DNA from: Antedon mediterranea
Lineage: Eukaryota; Echinodermata; Crinoidea; Comatulida; Antedonidae
DNA: 64,000 bases
NCBI RefSeq assembly: GCF_964355755.1
Contig: NC_092672.1
Span: 18,098,501-18,162,500, forward strand
Direction of reading: 5' to 3'
Shown here in pieces: positions 58,901-63,140 of the stretch. Within the stretch, counting starts at the first letter, position 1. Each line of letters opens with the position of its first letter. A program made the translations under genes and the position numbers. The notes below the pieces were generated by a model. That model ran no database searches and had not been told where the DNA came from. It worked only from the letters and a program-made list of their open reading frames with translations.

Positions 58901-58960
58901 AGCAGCTGCCTGCATCCCAACTAGGCCTGGGCCTAAGTTCTTCTGGGTCTGATTTTGCAT
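28803..58960 (-). CDS. RABEP1: Rabaptin (RABEP1-type) Rab5/Rab4 effector with C-terminal FYVE-class finger, 21 exons
   Basis: Rabaptin-5 is a coiled-coil early-endosome effector that binds Rab5-GTP and Rabex-5 and supports endosome fusion (family knowledge). Twenty-one exons chain in phase to 994 residues; human RABEP1 is 862. Matches, in order: AQKRAKFKELFLAREAEL (~residue 100), RVDLEMYVAVLNKQKSVLQE (~330), WQMANDQFLEMQRLQMNDMR (~380), LTEAQERAIL (~545), SSGQRIVSEKEW (~580), REKLGRPCDMCVNYEQQLQ (~600), MQSREQIYQE (~707) and VKLSQTLQVQLENVRQTD (~895-913, Rab5-binding end). Residues 927-974 then form a zinc finger with exact FYVE spacing, absent from human RABEP1. Start: Met at 58960, with an in-frame TGA 12 bases upstream. 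Intron 4 is GC-AG; all others are GT-AG. Convergent with FTSJ3, 7.3 kb between stop codons. Confidence 0.95.
28968..30695. other. RABEP1 intron 20, no recognised feature
   Basis: AT-rich with simple GTGTGT/T-runs near 30080-30120. No gene or clear mobile element. Confidence 0.3.
30696..30806 (-). CDS. RABEP1: RABEP1 exon 20 (Rab5-binding end and first half of FYVE finger)
   Basis: Acceptor GTTAAAAG, donor AAAAAG|GTAAG. Starts VQLENVRQTDNEVRWQHEDD (human VQLERIRQAD). It then carries the first zinc pair, Cys927 and Cys930, and the basic KDKRKK run. The exon joins in phase 0 to HHC of exon 21. Confidence 0.93.
30890..31170 (-). mobile_element. SINE with Ser/Leu-type tRNA head
   Basis: The minus strand from 31167 reads GAGTGGCCGAGTGGTTAAGA, the A box of type II tRNAs, and AAGGGTTCGAGGCTCACTCG, a B box pairing back to the head. 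The body runs to ~30890. Confidence 0.65.
31297..32955. repeat. 33-37-bp minisatellite, 49 copies
   Basis: ACACAAGATTACTCAATGCA recurs 49 times, separated by (ACTC)n/(CACA)n spacers of varying length, giving 33-, 35- and 37-base units. On the RABEP1 sense strand each unit carries GTGAGTGAG. Lies in intron 19, within 55 bases of the exon 19 donor. Confidence 0.97.
33006..33122 (-). CDS. RABEP1: RABEP1 exon 19
   Basis: Acceptor TTTCCAG, donor TTACAG|GTATG. Encodes ETLENNLHECKRKVQGLQQG and ETVQHDLVKLSQTLQ, matching EQVQRDFVKLSQTLQ of the human Rab5-binding segment. Confidence 0.96.
33179..33243. repeat. 13-bp tandem repeat, 5 copies
   Basis: GGTGATGACATTT repeated five times in RABEP1 intron 18, with diverged relatives to ~33410. 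Confidence 0.9.
33495..33649 (-). CDS. RABEP1: RABEP1 exon 18
   Basis: Acceptor TTTTTTGCAG, donor ACAAAG|GTAC. Encodes KLRSIEDELNRTTRNLQELE and LDSLKQQNQELQETK. Coiled coil. Confidence 0.9.
33650..34224. other. RABEP1 intron 17, no recognised feature
   Basis: AT-rich; nothing seen before the LINE fragment. Confidence 0.3.
34225..35450 (-). mobile_element. Non-LTR retrotransposon 3' fragment (reverse transcriptase C-terminal part)
   Basis: Minus-strand frames read, in order: KTNYILFHTRQ, FLGVLIQENLRWTSHQNHIA, YNSLILPHLHYCNIIWAADY, LNKLIKRAIKNITF and RVTRILNNLPGEIRN then FKRAKFLNYL. This is the order seen downstream of the RT active site in CR1/Jockey-type LINEs. Frames are broken; the 5' part is missing, so the fragment is dead. 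Confidence 0.75.
35465..36846. mobile_element. Helitron-like non-autonomous element, copy 1
   Basis: Starts near TCTATATATAAATTTACGTA. Ends in a perfect 13-base hairpin CTAGATGGTACGC / GCGTACCATCTAG with loop GAGCGAAGCGA (36810-36846), followed by T, as in Helitron-type CTAG|T ends. The interior matches 46020-46800 (GGTTCAACGATTTGCCCC, AATAGCTGAAAACC). No Rep/helicase ORF. Confidence 0.5.
36960..37330. repeat. Probable dispersed repeat, class unknown
   Basis: Contains GGGTCATTCCATACCAAATC and TCTCCATAATGTGTGGACCG. The 79-codon open frame here has no protein motif. Included because it fills the gap between a Helitron-like and a LINE fragment. Confidence 0.25.
37385..37845 (+). mobile_element. 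Second LINE reverse-transcriptase fragment, heavily decayed
   Basis: The plus strand with several frameshifts reads NTKKTNYIVFTN, KFLGVHQDEKVSFAYHVN, YKKALRIVCINPF and HKHYNILTLLNF, in the same order as the minus-strand LINE fragment at 34225-35450. Probably the same or a sister family. Confidence 0.6.
38181..38370 (-). CDS. RABEP1: RABEP1 exon 17
   Basis: Acceptor TGTTTACAG, donor CATG|GTAAAG. Encodes VITRYREDVVKMKVSFEQES, then NEISFLKNQLESEQHTRMSL, matching LKYREDIINVRT and AEILFLKEQIQAEQ of the Rab5-binding coiled coil. Confidence 0.94.
38371..39008. other. RABEP1 intron 16
   Basis: No element identified. Two TAGGCCTA clusters (38780, 38930). Confidence 0.3.
39009..39110 (-). CDS. RABEP1: RABEP1 exon 16
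   Basis: Acceptor ATGTACAG, donor ACAGAG|GTTTG. Encodes VTRLQEENKDLVGKHAKHAS and GFQMPKTTE, matching LVRLQKDNDSLQGKHSLHVS and FILPDTTE. Confidence 0.94.
39215..39475. repeat. Dispersed repeat, pair of 56400-56605
   Basis: GCCGC(C/T)GCT then TAGCCAGCTAT, GGACCCAAAAAA.GTCTG and AAAAGAGAGTCTATG are shared with 56415-56600 in the same order and orientation. Confidence 0.55.
39578..39616 (-). CDS. RABEP1: RABEP1 exon 15 (13-residue micro-exon)
   Basis: Encodes QMFMQSREQIYQE, matching AVLMQSREQVSEE of human. Acceptor CTTGTAG, donor CAAGAG|GTAAGT. In phase 0 on both sides. Confidence 0.92.
39617..40297. other. RABEP1 intron 14
   Basis: AT-rich. Nothing recognised. Confidence 0.3.
40298..40396 (-). 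CDS. RABEP1: RABEP1 exon 14
   Basis: Acceptor GTCTTAG, donor CAACTG|GTAATA. Encodes IRSLTYKNQESEDFLSHLRQ and DFLRTNNEVRDQL. Coiled coil aligned with ISALVLRAQASEILLEELQQ of human. Confidence 0.92.
40953..41089. mobile_element. 137-bp Harbinger-like MITE
   Basis: AGCTTGGTTGCCACTAGAG at the left and CCTAGTGGGAACCAAGCT at the right are inverted. TTA on both sides (950-952 and 41090-41092) is a 3-base target duplication typical of PIF/Harbinger. Subterminal CGTAACGCAA words also pair. Confidence 0.7.
41466..41845 (-). repeat. 17-bp minisatellite made of 5' splice sites (23 donors)
   Basis: On the RABEP1 sense strand the unit is GTGAGTCACAGACACAG. The six-base donor GTGAGT recurs every 17 bases from 41840-41845 to 41466-41471 (22 exact intervals, 23 donors), nearly always preceded by CAG. 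Three units have CGCAG. The first donor is the exon 13 splice site. Confidence 0.97.
41846..41944 (-). CDS. RABEP1: RABEP1 exon 13, donor embedded in a minisatellite
   Basis: Acceptor TATTTTAG. Encodes DVRQQQEKVRKEMKQRCELE then ESLKNAAEDAQTQ. The last 11 bases (CACAGACACAG) equal the end of the 17-bp repeat that follows, and the donor CAG|GTGAGT recurs at every repeat unit downstream. Confidence 0.92.
41945..42498. other. RABEP1 intron 12
   Basis: Nothing certain. CACTCTCAGTGTGC near 41985 and ACACACTCTGGG near 42405 are weakly inverted, perhaps MITE ends. Confidence 0.2.
42499..42621 (-). CDS. RABEP1: RABEP1 exon 12
   Basis: Acceptor TATTTAG, donor CAGATG|GTGAAC. Encodes REKLGRPCDMCVNYEQQLQ; the CDMC pair is conserved in vertebrate rabaptins (GRRCDMCSNYEKQLQ). 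Confidence 0.95.
42867..42994 (-). CDS. RABEP1: RABEP1 exon 11
   Basis: Acceptor ATCACACAG, donor GAACAG|GTAAAG. Encodes SVVASVTAPSEFMKVSSGQR and IVSEKEWIQFQEQ, matching SLLSSVTQGMESAYVSPSGYR and LVSETEWNLLQKEV. Confidence 0.95.
43452..44863. mobile_element. hAT-like non-autonomous element with nested insertion
   Basis: Ends CGCCGTTCCGCAACC and GGTTGCGGAATGCAG are inverted. Flanks GTTTAAAT (43444-43451) and GTTTAAGT (44864-44871) form an 8-base target duplication with one change, the hAT signature. No transposase. Lies in RABEP1 intron 10. Confidence 0.65.
43908..44768. mobile_element. Inner foldback element inside the hAT-like element
   Basis: GTGTGG...GCCTGTGGCGAAG near 43912-43936 is answered by CTTCGCCACAGGCCACACC near 44748-44766. 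Contains a purine-rich G-run block and a C15 tract. Confidence 0.5.
45209..45506 (-). CDS. RABEP1: RABEP1 exon 10 (Ser-rich linker)
   Basis: Acceptor ATTCAAG, donor CTTA|GTAAGTAT. Ser/Thr-rich non-helical linker ending SIASSYSLTEAQERAILS, matching the FMLTKDQERAIKAM region. Where human has the gamma-ear-binding DFGPLVG, this protein reads MDFSDSGINAD, so the motif is not visible. Confidence 0.93.
45575..45990. repeat. Dispersed unclassified repeat family A, copy 3 (internally deleted)
   Basis: Left part matches 22465-22590. Right part CCACAGAAAGTTGACCCTTG matches 19612 on. The middle ~1 kb of the other copies is absent. Confidence 0.5.
46000..46810. mobile_element. Helitron-like non-autonomous element, copy 2 (partial)
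   Basis: Colinear with 35620-36420 (GTTCAACGATTTGCCCCAAA, GTCTAATGGATGTC, AATAGCTGAAAACC, TTGC.CCGAATAG). A related hairpin end, CTTGAGGGTATGC...GCGTACTGTCAAG, lies at 48613-48650, so later insertions may have split this copy. Confidence 0.45.
46950..47130 (+). mobile_element. LINE C-terminal fragment
   Basis: With one frameshift, reads RPVGRP then KYYNWMNQIKKDLQGLVD and AINRKKWKQIVESVMS, ending TAG at 47125-47127. The GRP...W...DR..W pattern is typical of the end of non-LTR reverse transcriptase ORFs. Confidence 0.55.
47131..48612. other. RABEP1 intron 9, mixed repeat content
   Basis: A 46-base duplication (TTACATTACCGAACTAAGTT, 47389 and 47430). A region ~47970-48400 with TATAAAT-like and AATAAA signals resembles a solo LTR but lacks a clear target duplication. 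Confidence 0.3.
48712..48986 (-). CDS. RABEP1: RABEP1 exon 9
   Basis: Acceptor AATTAG, donor TTGGAG|GTAAAA. Encodes KRTWQMANDQFLEMQRLQMN and LSSEQQRQIQEMQEKDRERE, matching WQKANDQFLESQRLLMRDMQ and LTSEQLRQVEELKKKDQ of human. Continuous coiled coil to the exon end. Confidence 0.96.
48987..49424. other. RABEP1 intron 8
   Basis: AT-rich. Nothing recognised. Confidence 0.3.
49425..49560 (-). CDS. RABEP1: RABEP1 exon 8
   Basis: Acceptor CTTGTAG, donor GATG|GTTGG (a weak but phase-consistent donor). Encodes RVDLEMYVAVLNKQKSVLQE, nearly identical to TDLEMYVAVLNTQKSVLQE of human. Confidence 0.95.
50190..50300. repeat. Dispersed repeat, pair of 57540-57690
   Basis: TACATACTGTAAACATGTAT, AACTTGTCTTCATTA, GAGCTTTCATTTATTAATT and GTCACGAAAGGTCCT occur in the same order at both places. 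Confidence 0.7.
50385..50529 (+). pseudogene. THAP-domain remnant
   Basis: One frame reads LLQNQEILRKWLNTTQLKPS then TASEHFEKDCYMKDLKA and stop. The RKWL...KPS..SEHF..DC pattern is the C-terminal half of a THAP zinc finger, as in P-element/THAP9-type transposases. An upstream ATGCCGTATGGC is in another frame and the N-terminal Cys pair is not seen. Broken; on the strand opposite RABEP1. Confidence 0.5.
50530..51263. other. RABEP1 intron 7
   Basis: No element identified. Short AAACAAACATAC repeats at 51192-51220. Confidence 0.3.
51264..51329 (-). CDS. RABEP1: RABEP1 exon 7
   Basis: A 22-residue exon: QMMSDLTGSKSTKRSATDLE and EK. Acceptor TATTTTAG, donor GAAAAG|GTATT. Confidence 0.85.
51432..51554 (-). 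CDS. RABEP1: RABEP1 exon 6
   Basis: Acceptor GATACAG, donor CTTGAG|GTATA. Encodes DSDLLKSIIIPLEEDLKKQK, matching DAEKLRSVVMPMEKEIAALK of human, then coiled coil. Confidence 0.93.
51555..52805. other. RABEP1 intron 5
   Basis: Nothing recognised on either strand. Confidence 0.3.
52806..52917 (-). CDS. RABEP1: RABEP1 exon 5
   Basis: Acceptor TATTTTAG, donor AATCAG|GTGAAT. Encodes DKGILSAVTKSIKSLTVSRD and NTEDESLEQSMNQ. Weakly conserved linker between coiled coils. Confidence 0.85.
53268..53406 (-). CDS. RABEP1: RABEP1 exon 4, GC splice donor
   Basis: Acceptor TATTACAG. Encodes TTEEISATYQQERLKLLEAN and DRLTEELQKLHHYINENASG. The donor reads GAAAG|GCAAGT, the standard form of a GC-AG intron. No GT donor nearby keeps the frame into exon 5, where AG+T gives Ser. 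Confidence 0.9.
53863..54050. mobile_element. 188-bp MITE with 24-bp inverted ends
   Basis: AAGCTCTGTCTACACTATTA at the left and TGATAGTGTAGACAGAGCTT at the right are inverted (one mismatch over 24). TTAA flanks both sides (53859-53862, 54051-54054). Three CATATCACTACCATA units inside. Confidence 0.7.
54473..54646 (-). CDS. RABEP1: RABEP1 exon 3
   Basis: Acceptor ATTTATAG, donor GATG|GTACAG. Coiled-coil heptads: ELVKEANSIQEQRDNFSKEL and LKIKHQQDIASMQKMVD. The second aligns with VKRQWREEVASLQAVMKE of human. Confidence 0.93.
54647..55259. other. RABEP1 intron 2
   Basis: No element identified. Confidence 0.3.
55260..55409 (-). CDS. RABEP1: RABEP1 exon 2
   Basis: Acceptor TTTTTCAG, donor GAAG|GTATA. 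Encodes NEISILKSQNIELQKNQQ, then FAQKRAKFKELFLAREA, the most conserved N-terminal rabaptin motif (human FNQKRAKFKELYLAKEE). Confidence 0.95.
55690..56228. mobile_element. MITE with GGGACGATTCGGCCC subrepeats and perfect 8-bp TSD
   Basis: Left end GGTTCAGGGACGATTCGGCC, right end inverse of GGTAACGGGACGATTCGGCC. AAATTTAC flanks both sides exactly (55682-55689, 56229-56236). The right end holds about six copies of the GGGCCGAATCGTCCC subrepeat. No ORF of note. Confidence 0.85.
56400..56605. repeat. Dispersed repeat, pair of 39215-39475
   Basis: Shares TAGCCAGCTAT, TGGACCCAAAAAACGTCTG and AAAAGAGAGTCTATG with the other copy, same orientation. Confidence 0.55.
56606..57535. other. RABEP1 intron 1, no recognised feature
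   Basis: AT-rich with no convincing coding frame. Confidence 0.3.
57540..57690. repeat. Dispersed repeat, pair of 50190-50300
   Basis: Diverged by a few bases from the other copy and extends further through GATTTTATGACGTCACGAAA. Confidence 0.7.
58025..58568. mobile_element. Second copy of the GGGACGATTCGGCCC MITE, left end lost
   Basis: The interior matches 55770-56060 (TTATCAAGTTTTTAAAGGTG, GCCAAGCGACCAACAGAGGG). The right end GGGCCGAATCGTCCCGCTACC is intact. The left end is replaced by a T-run. Confidence 0.8.
58570..58725. repeat. TAGGCCTA/CTAG palindrome cluster
   Basis: Dense GCCTAG words on both strands and a perfect 12-base hairpin TACAGTAGTACT / AGTACTACTGTA with a 5-base loop near 58636-58665, about 110 bases inside RABEP1 intron 1. 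Confidence 0.8.
58777..58960 (-). CDS. RABEP1: RABEP1 exon 1 (start codon)
   Basis: ATG at 58960 with in-frame TGA just upstream. Encodes MQNQTQKNLGPGLVG, a short poly-Ala run, then Gly/Pro-rich sequence to DVTVPG. This N-terminal segment (residues 1-61) is unlike human RABEP1 and low in complexity. Donor CCAG|GTAAAC, phase 1. Confidence 0.8.
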
Positions 58961-59189
58961 AATTAATCAGTTATGGTTGAACCATTTAAGTACTGTACTT
59001 AATGATGTCAATAATATAATGTACTTAATGAAATTAACCTTCATAAGTAGCGAGATTTCTAAAATATAGCAATAATTGTTTCATTGCAAACCGTAGTAAC
59101 TTCTTCCACAAAAAAAAAAACAGAATCGCAGATGATGATCAATAATTTTATAACCAGTGCGCATGCTCAATTCAAATAATTATTATTAT

Positions 59190-59278
59190 CAGCCCCTGAG
59201 ACAATTTGGTCCGGGACGATTCGGCCCTGGGACGATTTGGCCCGGGACTATTCGGCCCGTGACGATTCGGCCCTGAAG
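59190..59278. mobile_element. Terminal fragment of the GGGACGATTCGGCCC MITE family
   Basis: Four direct GGGACGATTCGGCCC-like subrepeats (GGTCCGGGACGATTCGGCCC and relatives) without the element interior. Confidence 0.75.
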
Positions 59279-59354
59279 CAGCGGTACGGGTACTGCACCA
59301 ACAGGGTTGTAATTCTTAAACTACTGTGGAGTAGCTTTGCGTCAGGGAAGCTAG

Positions 59355-59530
59355 TCAAGTCGCCCCATCACAAAGTCGCCCCATACAAAGTCGCCCCTTA
59401 CACAGTCGCCCCATCGCAAAGTCGCCCCAAAACAAAGTCGCCCCGACACAGTCGCCCCATCGCAAAGTCGCCCCATCGCAAAGTCGCCCCAACTCAAAGT
59501 CGCCCCATCGCAAAGTCGCCCCAAAACGTT
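59355..59530. repeat. 15-17-bp array of AAGTCGCCCC units
   Basis: About 11 units of the form CATCGCAAAGTCGCCCC, with shorter variants. Same style as, but different sequence from, the adjacent MITE subrepeats. Confidence 0.9.
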
Positions 59531-60019
59531 AACATAGTTTTAACAAGTGCGTAAATGTCGCAATGATACACAAAATAACACGGAACGTATAAAAGGGGAA
59601 GCCCCGGTCGCGATTTTTTTTTTCGTACATAAGTTGGGGACCCCCTCATAAAACGTCACAAAATAAACATGAATAATTCATCAGTTAAATTTTCTTGTTC
59701 CGTGTGCACCCAAGCGTATAGCAACAAGAAGTGATTACACAAGTGCGGTACGATTCTAGGCCTAATCTCCGCTGTGGTTGCCGCGTGGGATTTCATAAAA
59801 GAATAGCGGCGTTTTGTGTGGATTGTCGAAATAATCAGCCTTTAGTTTATGGTGTTTTTAATATAATTTATTACTAAAGAATTACGTGTTAAAATTATAG
59901 TTTCTATTAATACTATTAGGCCTAATTATTAGTCTCTATAAACCCATGTCTATTCTAGTAGTAGCTGTGTGGGTGTGCAGGGCCGTAGCCAGGATCTGTC
60001 AAGGGGGGGTTCGCACACT

Positions 60020-61315
60020 AAGTATTTGGGTCACTGTTGATGATCATTGCTCTCAATCTTGTACTGTTACATGCGGGGTTCCTCAAGGAAGTATCCTTGG
60101 ACCCCTTTTGTTCTTATGTTTTGTTAATGACATGGTAACTTGTATTGATCCTGATTGTAAACTCCTTCTATACGCTGATGACAGTGCAATTGTTTATTCA
60201 CACAGAAATCCAGATATTATTTCTAAGAAGCTAGGGTCAACACTAGACTCCTTGTGTGATTGGCTTGTAGACAATAAGTTAACAATTAACCTGGATAAAA
60301 CTGAGTGTATACTATTTGGTTCTAAGAGAAAAACTAAAAATGTTAACAATTTTAATGTCTCAACAAATGATAACAATATCAACACTAGTAATTGTGTCAA
60401 GTATCTGGGTATTGAAATAGATCAAAATTTAACGTGTTCTGAATATGCATGTAAAACCATTAAGAAAATTAATAATAGGCTTAAGTTTATGTACCGCCAA
60501 CGTAAGATACTAAGTTGTAAGAATCGTAAACTATTATGCTCTGCTCTCATCCAATGTGTTTTTGATTATGCTGCATCTTCTTGGTTCTGTGGAACCAGTA
60601 AAGCTATCCAAAGAAAACTACAAATTGCTCAAAACAAAATGGTTAGACTCATAAAAGGAGTTGAACCCAGAAGACATATAGGTGCTGATCAATTAGACGA
60701 TTATGGATTGTTAAATGTAAAATATCGAGTAAAGTTCTTGCAAATTAGCCAAGTTCATAAAATATTTATGGGCAGAAGTGCTTCATACCTAAACGAAAAC
60801 TTTCGTAGAGTTAATAACTTACATGGTCACTTCACTCGTGGTAGTAAACTCAATTTTGTTGTACCTAAAGTCCAAGGCATAGAATGTAATACGTTCTATT
60901 TTAATGCAATCAGAGAATGGAATAACCTTCCTGACTATATTAAACAAATTTCCAACACATCTAAATTTAAAACTGAATTGAAACAATATTACAAAATTAA
61001 ACATAGATAAATTATTATTGTGCCATTATATCAGATGTTTTGCTTATATGCTTATATATTTATGAACCCCGTCTTATAATGTTTGTTTTGTTAAAATTAT
61101 AATTACTATCTTTTTAGGGACCACATTGGAATTAAGTTGTTTTACTTTAAACGACTTTATGTGTTTTCCCGTGCATCGTCAGACTTCATTAATCCCGCCA
61201 TTTTTATTTGCTTTTTTGATGTACATGTATATTAATATTTAAGGTGATTTTATATATTATTGATGTATTTTTAATGTTATTTATTGAGAGATGCCAAATA
61301 AATGAAAGAAAAAAA
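60020..61315 (+). mobile_element. 5'-truncated non-LTR retrotransposon with open RT segment
   Basis: An open frame ending TAA at 61008-61010 contains GVPQGSILGPLLFLCFVNDM and the active-site YADD (60171-60182), then NKLTINLDKTECILFG, VKYLGIEID, FDYAASSWFCG and YFNAIREWNNLPDYIKQ. These are RT and thumb/C-terminal motifs of CR1/L2/Jockey-type LINEs. Endonuclease and N-terminal RT are missing, so it is a dead copy. A 3' UTR with AATAAATGAAAG and A-run follows. The first ~25 codons of the open frame (from 59946) belong to the host element. Confidence 0.85.
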
Positions 61316-61422
61316 AACACCCCCACCCCCATACCATAATCCTCTATGATACATTATACTTCATATCCACACATAAATACTGATGTATGTCGGAAGGCTA
61401 TATACTTTATGCATGCTGCCTG

Positions 61423-62991
61423 CAGGGGAGGCGCCAGGATCTTCCCGACGTGGGGGCTACATTCCCCGACGAGGGGGCTATGCGAGCGAAGCGAGCATCA
61501 CTAGGCTGGGGCCAGGGGGCCGCCAAGGGCCCCCGGTGGGGTCCAGGGGGCGAATCCCCCGGAAGCAACGCGTTCTGGCGTCATTTGAGGTCATTTTAAT
61601 CAGATTTAGGGTAGCCATTTCTTATAATGCATAAATAAAATACTGCGTGCAAAAAAACGATGCGCGATTACTGTTTCAATCCATATTTTTCAATTTAAAA
61701 AATAAAAGTTCAAAGAAAATTTAGAAAAATAGAGTTGGAGGTCCCGGAAATTGGACTTATTATACTTCAAAACATGAAACAAAATATATAAGTCCCTATC
61801 ATGGTTGTGACTGAGCTAAGAAATGTTTGAAAAATAGAGATGTTAGGTCCCGGAAAATGCACTTCTTGTACTTCGAAATATGACCAGCTTTATTGTTGGG
61901 GCTGAGCTAAGAAAATGTTTAAAACTAGAGCTGCAGGTCTTCAAAAAATTGCATTTTATACTTTGGAAACATCAGGCCTAGAGGCTTAAAAAACGCAAGC
62001 GTAGACCTTTTTTAGTCGGGGAAATAAGTTTATTCCTCCCAAGTGTATGCGTGCGTACCATCTGGACTTCCGAGTGGTGAGAAATTCATGACATACAGGA
62101 CATTGAAAATGTAATAACTTAGCTATAATAAGATGTTGGCTAAGCGAAAATGGCATGTTTTTTTTATTTAGTAATGGATGAAAAATTTATTTTAGGTGCC
62201 CCACGGTACAGAAGGTTACTTGTAAATTAAAAAATTGGTGACCATACGAACAATTAACATAATTCGTTTTTGCTGTGTGTAGCGTACGTCGACGCAGTAC
62301 ACGACGTAACCGTCGGTAAACTTCGCCTGGAAAATAACTACAGTACACTTTTTGGTCCCTGAATGGAACATGATATCACGCGTCTCGACCCAACATTGAA
62401 CGATTCGTACAAAGGGATACCGCCAGACAAGTGCGAACCTAGCTATTGTTTAGTAGTAAGTTAGATCGCTGGCAATAATGAATGCATATAAAGTGCATAA
62501 TATCACTCTGACGTACTCTCACGGTCAATGAAACGTCGCGGTTTTCTTGGCGCTGAAGCTAGAGCTACGAAGTGAACGCGAACGCTTTTTACTGTATATT
62601 ATATTCCCCGACAAAAAGTACCCGTGTTCCCTTCGGTAACCATCGGTAAACTTCGCCTGGAAAATAACTACATTACACATTTTGGTCCCTGGATGGAACT
62701 TGATATCACGCGTCTCGACCCAACGTTGAACGATTCGTACAAAGGGATACCGCCAGACAAGTGCGTACCTAGCTAATGTTTAGTATAGTAAGTTAGATCG
62801 CTGGCAATAATGAATGTCAATGGAACGTCGTGGTTTTCTAGGCGCTGAGGCTGTATGAAGTGAACGCGAACGTTTTTTTACTGTATATTATTATTCCCCG
62901 ACAAAAAGTACCCGTGTTCCCCGACGGGGGGGCTAGGCTCCCCGACGAGGGGGATAGAGCCCCCGTAGCCCCCCCGCTGGCGCCACCACTG
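61423..62991. mobile_element. hAT-type non-autonomous element with perfect 8-bp TSD
   Basis: Starts CAGGGGAGGCGCCAGG, ends CTGGCGCCACCACTG (CAG...CTG, inverted GGCGCCAG). GCTGCCTG is duplicated exactly on both sides (61415-61422, 62992-62999). GC-rich, G-run-bearing subterminal regions. Contains a 330-bp direct repeat. No transposase. Confidence 0.8.
62311..62930. repeat. 330-bp direct repeat inside the hAT-type element
   Basis: CGGTAAACTTCGCCTGGAAA starts at 62313 and again at 62643. The following GATATCACGCGTCTCGACCC and GATACCGCCAGACAAGTGCG blocks repeat at the same spacing, the second copy with small deletions. Confidence 0.9.
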
Positions 62992-63011
62992 GCTGCCTGA
63001 CTGCCAGTGAT

Positions 63012-63140
63012 CTAAACAATTGGTACGCAGTTGTCTGGCGGTGTCCTTTGTACGAATCGTTCGTCCCCCAGCTCGCTGTGAGACGCGTCAATATCATGTT
63101 ACATGAGGGACCAAACATTTGTTTTTCAGGTTAAAATCGG
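63012..63140. repeat. Inverted third copy of the 330-bp repeat, outside the hAT-type element
   Basis: The reverse complement carries TTTGGTCCCT, ACGCGTCTC, GATTCGTACAAAGG and ACCGCCAGACAA in the order of 62690-62765. It lies beyond the right target duplication. Confidence 0.75.

Noticed and set aside
59237-59554. 105-codon frame with KSPHRKVAP repeats
   Set aside because: Translation of the AAGTCGCCCC array and MITE subrepeats.
59946-61010. Functional reverse transcriptase gene
   Set aside because: The YADD segment is open, but endonuclease and the N-terminal part of RT are missing, and the first ~25 codons come from the host element. It is a truncated LINE copy.
61383-61634. Gly/Arg-rich open frames
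   Set aside because: They fall in the GC-rich end of the hAT-type element; composition alone explains them.
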